Shown: one piece after another, positions 55,139 to 64,000 of the stretch | Numbering within the stretch: the first letter of the stretch is position 1 | How the letters are laid out: each line of letters begins with the position of its first letter | DNA from: Lunularia cruciata | Taxonomy: Eukaryota > Streptophyta > Marchantiopsida > Lunulariales > Lunulariaceae | DNA: 64,000 bases | Direction of reading: 5' to 3' | Assembly (NCBI GenBank): GCA_948567375.1 | Contig: CAOYZS010000005.1 | Span: 744,001 to 808,000, forward strand | The notes under the pieces: generated by a model | What the model saw: only the letters and a program-made list of their open reading frames with translations | What the model was told of the DNA's origin: nothing | Database searches by the model: none | Made by a program: the position numbers and the translations under genes

Positions 55139-58100
55139 TATGACAACCCAACAAATATCACTTTTGCGGTAATCAAGTAAGTAAAAATTGTTCCCGCAAA
55201 GATACAATTCAGAATTGGTCAAATACAAAGTCAATTAATAACAAGTAGTTCTTCTTGGTTGCGTCTTTAATCTCTCAAAAAGAAACCACACCCAAAAGAG
55301 AGTAACAAGCATTGCTCATAGGCCCATCAGACAAAAATGTCACAATTAATCACAACTCCATCAAATCTTTCCAAACAATCTTCATTGTGATGATTCAATC
55401 TCTTCAAATTAATGGCAATTCACTACAAAATGACTTTGCCTCAGAATTGTGTTCCACCCTTCCACTCAAGGCACATCTTCCTTGATCAAAATTGCTTCAC
55501 ATCAACTCAACGTTGCACTACAATTCCTTTCAAATCTGTCAAGGCATTGCTATAATTGCACTTCACTCAAGATCAAACACACAGAATGAAGATCATGGCT
55601 GCAGAATCTAAAATCCAACAAACACACTGACTTGCACTTCAGAATTCTCCAAACACTCACAAACACAAACATAATGCTAATACTCAGAATTAAGCTCAAG
55701 CAACGAGAACAACTTCACAACACTTTGCTTTATCTATTATCAGAAATATGAGCACTAAACAACCACACACTGTGCATGCCTCCTTTAAATAGGAAAATTC
55801 TTTGATAGTTATCTAACTCCCTAAACTGCTTCCTAACTACCTCTAACAACTTGCAGATCCGAAATAACAATGCACTCCTTCATATCTGCCCTCCACAATC
55901 TCAATCTATTACTACTCCAATCCAATGTCTGCTTCTTCTTTGGCTCCCAAACCCGATGTAACTTCATAGACTACTCTATCCTCAGGTTTACCAACTACCA
56001 ATTCTAACACCTCTTCACCCTAATCTACAATTTCCATCATAGGCAATCCACATACATCTTCTTCCTACAACCTATCTTTCTCTAACATCTCCAATGTCAA
56101 CTTTGAAGACATTTGGACTCTTGCTTCTTCTACTTTGGACTTTGCTCTTACATCCTTCCGAACTTTATCTACTTCTAGCTTAACTAAATCTAATCTAATC
56201 ATGATATTGTCTTCCACTTCCAATATCTTCCTATCTACACAAGTTCTGAGACTAATCAGAACCTTATCCTTTTCATTTCTTCTCCTTGTCTCTTGCACTA
56301 ATAATCTTAACTTGTGCAACCTTGCATCTTCAATTCTTATACTGGCTTCAGTACTCAACATCACATTTATCTTCACTACTATCTCCTTCAATGGCTCAAT
56401 CCTCATCCTTCTCTCATGTTCTCGATCCGCTTGCTAGTCTTCTTGATACATTGCCAATTCTACCTCAAATTTGGCCTTCACATTCTCCTTCTCCTTCTCT
56501 TTCTGCACTATCTTCTCTTCTAGATTACGAAGTAGCTCTTGCAATCGTTCTTCTTCTCTATATTGCACTATTAACTCTCTTTGCCAGAGTTGCTTCTTCT
56601 CTTCTACACTTTGCATCACTCTATTGAGTCCTTGCTCCTTCTTTGTTACCCTTGCCATAGCATGGACGATTTTGAATTGAGAATCAATAAACTGTTGCTT
56701 CAAGATTTCATACTTAGCTATCTGTCTTTCCATGGCTATGACATTCTGCTCTATTATTCTATCTTTACCCCCCATTTCTCTCTTTAAATTTTCAATCAAC
56801 TGATTTTGTACTACAGCATCTACTCATAGTATCTCCCTTTGCTCCTCTCCTTGGGTTATACTCTCCTTCAACTCCAAATTTTCTTCTTCTAACCATGCAA
56901 GCACCTGCAACACAGTTTTTACTTCAAGATACTTGGACTACATTTCTTTCTTCTTCTCCTCTAGCTTCATCAACAATGGGCGGACAATCTCTTGCAGATA
57001 CTCTACCCCTCTAGTTTGGTTCCCTTCTTCTTGTGAGCTTTTCTCCTTCTTCGCCTCTTCTTCACCTGACACTCTTCTCCTCAGTCGGAGTCGCCTGATT
57101 GGAATTGATTTCTCATTCCTCAAACTCTCACTTCCAATTTCTCTTTTTTGACTTGGCCCTGCCTCATACATCATGCTTCTTCTTGATCAGATACCTCTCT
57201 GAATGATAACTTTCTTTTCCAATTTCTCAAGAACTTTCTCTTCTTCTTTTTGGTTATCTTCATCTGCCATCTTCAGCTTTCCCTCTTTTCCCTCTAGTAC
57301 TAGCTGCAACTCCACTCAGTCCTCACTTTCACTACTCGCTTCACCACTCTGCAATGTGAGTTTAGGTTCCTCTTCTCTCTCTGAGTCTTCTGACTTGTAC
57401 TTGGCCTCACCTTCTGATTCTTCCTCCAACAATCTATTACCACTATGTCCTTCTTTGGGTTCACTCTCCTGGTCTTTCATGGTCTCATAGCTACCACTTC
57501 TTCATCAGGTTGACTCCTCTTCTTTGACTTCAGAGTAGTCACCGCCAATCTTGCACTCTGCCCCATCTATGCATAGTACTCATCACAACTTCTAATCTGA
57601 AGAATGTACTATTGCTCATCCACATCAGCATCTCTCCTCAAGTTGGGATGAAAGTGCAACACCATCTTGTGTTGTTTTGCCGCATTCAATAGATTCAATC
57701 CCAAGTTAAAATGAGTTGCAAATGGCACGGTGTAGTGTGGAGATGTCTTGTCCCATAAATTCCATACCATCTATCTCATGCATTGATGAAAGCACTTTGC
57801 CCAATTAATGGGTTCCCCTACAAACATCTTATGGAAAAACACCACTTGGTGTTTAATCACATAAGTCATTTGCTCCAGCTTGAAGATGGCCATCATTGCT
57901 CCTATGGTGCCTCTCCTCACAAGGTCCTTATAATGCTTGACCTTATATCTATTCTTTGTGCATGTTGAAGAAAAGTCATCTTGTACTTCTTGGGTTTCTT
58001 CAGCTACCTCTCCTCTCTCCAAGAATATAGCTCCCTGCTCCTCACCCACCTCTCTTCTAAGTACTAACCTCCAATCTGACTCTATCCATCAAGTCGGATT

Positions 58101-58433
58101 TCCCCTCTTACCTTTTGCCTCGGGTCCATGCAGACACTTACTCTCTATTATCTTGGTCGTGAAATCTAGAAAGCTAAGGTTCCAGTTCCATGCTAGAAAT
58201 GTGATCCAAAGCTGCCCAAGACTTCAATCCTAGCATCTAACCTCCTAATTGCATGATTTTCTCACTACAAATTCCGAGTTCTTCTTTCTACCTCCCATCT
58301 TGCACTCCTCCACTCTGGGCTGGTGACAACTCTTCTGCCTGATTCTTGGACTAACAATCCTGACTTCCTCTCAATGCAAAAATGCATCCCTTACTACAAT
58401 CCCTTTTCCCCAATCTCCCTCAATACAACTCGT
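55139..58433 (-). repeat. GL-K: GL LTR (minus), start displaced by GL-L
   Basis: Plus-strand start TATGACAACCCAAC (inverted LTR end, CACA changed to CATA) at 55139, with the inverted U3 box CCTTTAAATAGG at about 55785-55796. It runs to 58433, where GL-L interrupts the ORF a few codons after its start. The missing LTR start should lie right of the window. Confidence 0.85.
55912..58433 (-). pseudogene. LTR-encoded ORF (GL-K)
   Basis: Begins mid N-terminal domain at 58433 (RVVLREIGEKGIVVRDAFL), ends TAG 55912-55914 after ADIGLE. Open segments: 58049-57771 (GEVAEETQEVQDDFSSTCTKNRYKV, VIKHQVVFFHKMFVGEPINWAKCFHQ); 57174-56938; 56799-56434 (121-codon coiled coil, IAKYEILKQQFIDSQFKIVHAMARV); 56406-56065 (113 codons, LISLRTCVDRKILEVEDNIMIRLDLVKLEVDKV). 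N-terminal subtype as in GL-A and GL-F. Confidence 0.72.
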
Positions 58434-61400
58434 TGTGGTACCCACATTTTTTGGTTTTGGATAGTTTTTAGGAAATTTTGAGCAAGAAGTACGTTAGTAA
58501 AGCCTAAAGAGGGCTAACCAGGAAAGAAATAAGAAGAAGCTTGTGTTTGGGGCATCCCAAAGTCGAACTTGGGTCAAGACCAAAGGACCCAAGATGGACA
58601 AGAGAGAAAGACAAAGAAGGGGACTTTGTATTAAGCGGTGTAGTCTGATCCAAAAAACCTATAACAAACTTCTTCGGAGTCGGCCAATCAAGAAAGTACG
58701 TGGGAAGAAAGTAATGGCCTTGAGATCAAGAAGTTCTTGATAGTGATAGGAAACAACCCCACAGAATCAATGATTGGAGAGGAGAAACAACTGAAGAATG
58801 ACCAATCAGCATAGGACTATCAAATCAAGAGTTTTGCGAGGAAGAAGCATAATGTCTAGACGCTACCCTATCCCTATTCAAAGTCGACCCAAAGTGATGC
58901 AAATTGCAAATCCGTAGGAAGAAGAGTGGTTAGGATCTCAAGAATGATCTTCCATAAGAAGAGGGTGAGGAAACACATGATGGCCCCAAAAGTGAGTAAG
59001 TAGAGTGCAATGAGGGGACTTGCACTTTGTAGATTAGAAGTAGTAGCACGGATTGAAGTCTTGGCAAGACTTTGTATCACGTTCTTGGCCTGGAACTAGA
59101 ACTTCAGTTTTCTAGGTTTCATGGTAGAAATTGCGGCAAGCAATTGCAAGGATGGGCCAAAGCACGAGGAGAAGAGAGAAAATCCGGCTTGATGGATAGA
59201 ATCAGATTGGGGAATAGTCTTGGGGAGAGAAGCAGGAAAGGTAGGAGGTATCACCTTCCATCAAAAGTGTGATGCTTCAAAAGAGATTGCCGAGGTGAGG
59301 AACTTGTTTAATCAACCTCGCACCAAGAATGGGTATAAGGGTGATAGTTACATCCCTTGCTTACAATCCCTCTCCGCTCAGAGTCCATGAGCAAAGAGGG
59401 ATTGTAAACATGATGATGGCAATGTTCAAGTCAGAGCAAACCACCTATGTTACAATACAATAGGCGGTGTTCTTTCACCAAATGTTTGCAAGAGAAGTAG
59501 TAGATTGGGCAAAATGTCTGCATCAACGCGTGGGGCAGATGATTTCGGGTTGGAGAATGGATACGCCACCACATTATTTTGTGCCCTTTGCAGCTCATTT
59601 TTATTTTGGACTAAATTTGTTGAGTTTGGAAGAAAGAAGTCAAATGCACTTGCACTTTCATCCAGATCTGCGGAAAGAGGCAAATGCAATGAATGATATT
59701 ATATGGAGAGGGTGCAAGACGGTGATGAGTACTACAAGAAAAGATGAAAGGAGAGAATTGTAGCAATTGACATCCTAGGGCCAGAAAGAGAAATAAGCCT
59801 GAAAGTCGCCTTGTAACAGTTCAGCCATAGAAGGTGCAGAAGCTTAACCCAACGGCAGTGATGGTGAAAATGAAGGAATCAATGCCAGAATCCAAAGAAG
59901 AGTCCAAAGGGGAAGTCAGATCAAAGGGAGAAGTGTCAGGAGAAGAGGAAGAGTTCACCCTACAGAGTGAAGAATCAAGTAGTGGTAGTGATGGCGAGGA
60001 GGAAGTTTAGCAAACACAAAGGCAGATGGTGGATGCAGAGAAGCTGAGTCCAGAAGTCTCTATGATTGAACAGGGAGGTGAGAAGAAGAAGGGAGAAGAA
60101 GTCGTGGCACGACCATGAATTGCCAAATGGAAGGATAGTGTGCATGCAGCCAAGGTGGAGCCTAGTAAAGTTGTCATAGAAGAGGAGGAGAGCTTGGATG
60201 GGGAAACCTTGAAAGTATGAAGATCGAGACTTTAGAGTAAGGTGCAAGAAGGAGTGTTGCCTGAAGAGGAAGAAAAAGGCCAAGCCAATGATAAGAAATG
60301 TGACAGAGTGGAGTATTTTTCAAGAGTCGTGTGTCCGCTATTGGTGTTCCTACAGCAAAAGAAAGTAGAGATGATGAGTGCCAATCTCGATGTGCGCAAT
60401 GAGTTGGCAGTAGTAAAGAAGTGGAGTGTGGAAACCTTGCCATTAAGGAGTAAGCTAATGAGGGTAGAGATGGAAGCTGAAGAACTTTGTGTTGAAGAGA
60501 TTCTTCAGAGTAAGCACTTTGAAGTAATGAGAGAGGATTTAGTAAAGTGTTGCAAGTAGGCAAAGGAGATGACAACATTGGTGGTAGTGCTGAAGGGAGA
60601 AATTGTGGATGCTCAAGTAGAGTTAATACACTTGAAGGCAAGTATAGTAGTAATGTAGCAAGAGTTCGAGAGTCTCAAGAAGAAGGTCGCTGAGAAAGAT
60701 CAAGCATGATAGTGAGAGTTAGCAGAGTGCGGTAGAGAAGGAGATTGAATGTGAGGATTGATGAGGGTGGTTGAGGAGCAAATAACTATGAATCAAAAGG
60801 AGAAGGAGGTGATGAAGGCTGAATTTGAAGACAAGCTCTAGATGTATTGTAACAAATTGGAGGAAGAACAAAAGAAGGAGAAGCTCAAGATTGCAAGAGA
60901 AGCAGATAAGGTCATCGGGGTGGTAAATGAAGTCAAAGCAATGCTGAGCATGGAGGTTGAACGTAAAATGGAAGAATCCAGGTTGCACAAGTTGAATTGT
61001 TGGTGCAAGATGTGCTAGAGAAAAGCAAAGGACACGGAGTTGAACAATTTGTTAATTCATCTGTGAGAATGAGTAGATAGAAAGATATTAGAGGTAGGAA
61101 ACAATGTATGTCTCAGGTTGGATCTTGTTAGGACTGAGTTAGACAAACTTTGTAAAGAGGTACAAGAAGTAAGAAAACCCAAAGTTGTAGAAATAGGAGT
61201 GCATGTGTCTTTGGAGTTGTCATATGAGACGTTAGAGCAGAGTGGAGTGGAGGATAACAAATTAGATAAGATACCCACTAGTGCAATTGTAGTTTGTATT
61301 GAAGACATTATAGAAATAGAAGAGTGAGGAGTAGGATTGAGTAGACCCAAAGATGGTGAAATTCTTGAGAGATCATTGGGTTTGGAGTTTAGCAACCATT

Positions 61401-61890
61401 CTATACCGACCATTGGACCATTCTATAGCAATTTGTAACTCTATAGACAAGCCGAAGTTGAAGTGGGCATCGGATTGGAGTAGAAATAGTTTTGAGATTT
61501 GGAGAGGCAGATATGAAGAGTTGCATTGTCATTCTGCAAGTTAGAAAAGTTGTTGTAGAATGGTATAGTTATTAGTAACTATTGATTGTTTTACTATTTA
61601 AGTGGAGCATTCGCAGTGTTATGTTGTTCAGTATTTATAATTTCTGAAGATAGACAAAGTGAAGTGCTGATTTTAGTACTCATTGCTTAAGCTTGATTCT
61701 AAGTATAAGCTTTGTGCGTGTGTATGTGAGTGTGTGGAGAATTTTGAAGTGCAAATCAGTGTGTGTATTGGATGTTGGATTCCGCAGCCTTGATCTTCAT
61801 TCTGTGTGTTTGATCTTGGGTGAAGTGCAATCAAAGCAATGCCTTGACAAATCTGAGAGGATTTGTAGTGTTGGTAGTATTTTGCATTTG
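58434..61890 (+). repeat. GL-L: GL LTR (plus), interrupted by GL-M, resumes 63907-64000
   Basis: TGTGGTACCCACA at 58434 inside the GL-K ORF. It contains the ORF, the U3-like box ACTATTTAAGTGG (about 61597-61609) and conserved downstream sequence to 61890, where GL-M enters. The same LTR sequence resumes at 63907 (ATTTGTGAGTGCAGCG) and leaves the window. Confidence 0.9.
58852..61483 (+). pseudogene. LTR-encoded ORF (GL-L)
   Basis: ATG 58852 (MSRRYPIPIQSRPKVMQIANP-like), TAG 61481-61483 after VGIGLE. Segments: N-terminal domain to about 59090, FHQMFAREVVDWAKCLHQRVGQMISGWRMDTPPHYFVPFAAHFYFGLNLLSLEERSQ (59467-59763), acidic region, coiled coil open at 60242-60559 (VEYFSRVVCPLLVFLQQKKVEMMSANLDVRNELAVVKKWS), and 61118-61327 near the end. 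Closest in sequence to the GL-B LTR ORF. Confidence 0.72.
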
Positions 61891-62629
61891 TGTGGTATCC
61901 ACATTTTTCATTTTGGACGAGTTTTGAAAAAGAAGTGCCTTGTTGAAACCAAATTGAAACCAAATGGAGAAGAAATGAGGGGAAACTTGTGTTTTGATCA
62001 AACCTAAGGAAGTCTTCTTCATGTAAGAGGAAGAAGGACTCCGACAGGATCAGACCTGAAGAAGCTTACTTTGTGTTAGAGGAGGAAAAAACTCGGATCA
62101 GATGCCAAAGGAGGGTAGATGCTTAAGGAGGGCAGACCCGAAGGAGGAAGGGAAGTTGTAGGTTAGGATTCTTGCGGGGGTCATATCTCAATGACAACAA
62201 GTCCAAATCAATCATGCTATATCTCGTTGGAAGCGTCTTGTTCAGAGCTTTTTATTGCTACTAAAATTGCAGAGTTTGGAGGTTTGTAGCAAAACTTACA
62301 AGCATTTGAAATTTCAGGAGTAGATGTACAAAGTAGTTTGGTGTCTTCGGGTCAACACGACTTCGGACTTTAGGTTTACATGACTTCGGGTCATGAGATT
62401 TTGCCTCAAGATGAAGATGACTAAATCCAAGGTAGCCAGACGTTGGAGTGCAATGAAGGTGACTTTGGGAATCTTGCTAGAGGTATTAGAGGAAGTTAGA
62501 GTAAGGAAAGAAGATAATTAAGATACACATGACTTCAATTTCAGTTCTGATTGAAGATAGGAGAGAATTAGAAAAGAAATAATAGTTGTAAATAAACCCA
62601 AAGTGCAAGATCAGATAGTAAATGTCTTT

Positions 62630-62800
62630 GGGTCAGTTACATGAGTGCTTAGGAGAAAGTGGGTTGCAAATTAGTAGATAGTGTACCCATGGCGTAGACA
62701 TGCAAGGCGTAGATAGTGTTCCCATGCTATGCATAGTGTAGTAGCAAATTAGTAGATAGTGTACCCATCTATGCAAGGCGTAGATAGTGTACCCATGCTT
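62630..62800 (+). repeat. Local tandem repeats of GTAGATAGTGTACCCATG-type units
   Basis: At least four imperfect copies of (C)GTAGATAGTG(T/TT)CCCATG with ATGCAAGGCGTAGATAG between them, within GL-M upstream of the residual ORF. Confidence 0.7.
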
Positions 62801-63109
62801 TCAATTACAATTATTGATGAGTACATAGTAGAATTAATAAAGGAATTGATAGTAGTTAGACCCGAAGTAAGAGAGATAGGAGTGCAGGTGTCTTTGGATT
62901 TGACATTTGACACTTTAGAGAAGATTGGGTCGGGAGATAGAGATTTAGAAGGATTACTTGTGATAGGAATTGTAGATCATAGTGGAGAATTAATAGAATT
63001 GGTAGAGGAAATAAAAGTTGTGAAATCCGAGAATAGAGTAGTAGGAAGTGAAGTTACTTCAGGTCCGGGTTTCAAAGCCAAGGAAGAAGTAGACATCGGA
63101 TCGGATTAG
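62759..63109 (+). pseudogene. LTR-encoded ORF, C-terminal remnant (GL-M)
   Basis: 117 codons ending EEVDIGSD-TAG at 63107-63109: VRPEVREIGVQVSLDLTFDTLEKIGSGDRDLE, IVDHSGELIELVEEIKVV. The first dozen codons come from a local repeat. It shows that the extreme C-terminus is retained even when the rest is gone. Confidence 0.6.
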
Positions 63110-64000
63110 TAACAATTTTGAGATTTGAAGAGGCAGATATGAAGAAGTGCATTGTCATTTCAGATCTGTAGGTTTGTAGAGTTGTTAGGAAGAGGTACAT
63201 TAGGAAGATAACTGTCGATTGCTTCACTATTTAAGAGTGGCATTTGTAGTCTTATGTTGTTTAGTGCTCATAATTTCTAAGAATAAATAAAGCGAAGTGT
63301 TGTGAAGTAGTGCTCGTCGTTTGAGCTTGATTCCGAGTATCAACTCTATGTTTTTGTTTGTAAGTGTGTGGAGAAATTCAAAGCGCAAGTCATGTGCTTG
63401 TTGGATGTTGGATTCCGCATCCTTGATTTTTACTCTATGTGTTTGATCCTGAGTGAAGTTCAATCAAAGCAATGCCTTGACAGATCTAAGAGGAATTGTA
63501 GTGTTGGTAGTATTCTACATTTATGAGTGCAGCAGAAATTTGATATGAAGCAATTTTGATCAAGGAAGTTGTGCCTTCAGTGGAGGGGTAGAACACAATT
63601 CTGAGGCAAAGTTGTTTTCACAGTGAAGTGTCATTTTTGGGAGAGCCTGAATCATCACAATCAAGATTGTTTGGAAAGAATTGAAGGTGTTGTGATTAAG
63701 AAGTGTGAATTTGTGACAAGACTACGAATCGGTGTTTGTTACTCTCTTTTGGGTGTGGTTTCTACCTGAGAGATTAAAGACACAATCAAGAAGAACTACA
63801 TTGTTATTGTTTGACTTCATATTTAGACATTTCTGACTAGTATCTCTACGGGAACAAACTTTACTTACCCGATTACCGCAAAAGTGATATTTGCCGGGTT
63901 GTCACAATTTGTGAGTGCAGCGTAGTGTTGATGTGAAGCAATTTTGGTCAAGAAAGTTGTGCCTTCAATGGAGGAGTAGAACACAATTCTGAGGCAAAGT

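Larger units (their letters stand above)
61891..63906 (+). mobile_element. GL-M: short solo LTR (2016 bp) inside GL-L, perfect target duplication
   Basis: TGTGGTATCCACA at 61891 to GCCGGGTTGTCACA at 63906, with ATTTG at 61886-61890 and 63907-63911. It is about 1.4 kb shorter than the other LTRs. The ORF N-terminal domain, acidic region and coiled coil are missing, replaced by sequence (about 62010-62600) that I cannot align to other copies. U3-like box at about 63229. Confidence 0.93.

Overview
The window looks like a repeat-rich intergenic stretch of a plant (streptophyte) nuclear genome. I found no intact host gene, rRNA, canonical tRNA or CRISPR array. The plant assignment rests on Athila/Tat-like Ty3/gypsy polymerases, tRNA-Asp-type primer sites and an Arabidopsis-type CCCTAAA telomeric patch. 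A large-genome non-seed plant (fern, lycophyte or streptophyte alga) is my guess, not something the sequence proves.

Nearly all of it is LTR retrotransposons of two families nested in one another. Family GL ('giant LTR') has LTRs of about 3.4-3.8 kb, beginning TGTGGTACCCACA and ending GTTGTCACA. The boundaries are proven by solo LTRs with 5-bp target duplications (CTTAG, AAGAG, ATTTG). Each LTR carries a sense ORF of about 850 codons: a conserved N-terminal domain, an acidic stretch, a long coiled coil, and a shared VDIGS(D/E)-stop end. I do not recognise this protein. The GL internal region is gag-PR-RT-RNaseH-INT. Family MT encodes PR, a C5 cytosine DNA methyltransferase, RT, RNase H, integrase and a C-terminal PHD finger in one frame.

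Layout: GL-A (1-10481, minus) sits in the 5' LTR of GL-B (10482-21747, plus), which sits in the LTR ORF of GL-C (21748-23918, minus), which sits in the gag of MT-1 (23919-26123, minus), which sits in the LTR ORF of GL-D (26124-28369, plus), next to remnant GL-E (28370-29190, minus). Their left halves lie outside the window. Then come unassigned DNA with solo LTR GL-F (29859-33219, minus), an LTR tail GL-G (33973-34171) and GL-H (from 34172, plus). GL-H is interrupted by MT-2 (34239-44424), solo LTRs GL-I (46354-49908) and GL-J (50719-54368), and GL-K (55139-58433, minus). GL-K holds GL-L (58434-64000, plus), which holds solo LTR GL-M (61891-63906).

MT-2 is the standout. Its pol runs on the minus strand, but its leader and intact 534-codon gag are inverted onto the plus strand. 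The whole 10.2 kb is bounded by TG...CA ends and a 4-bp duplication (TACT). Its two LTR pieces differ at only a few sites, mostly CpG transitions, and most pol stops look like CGA-to-TGA changes, so the element is young and decaying in a methylated-DNA fashion. All identities, alignments and counts here were made by eye.
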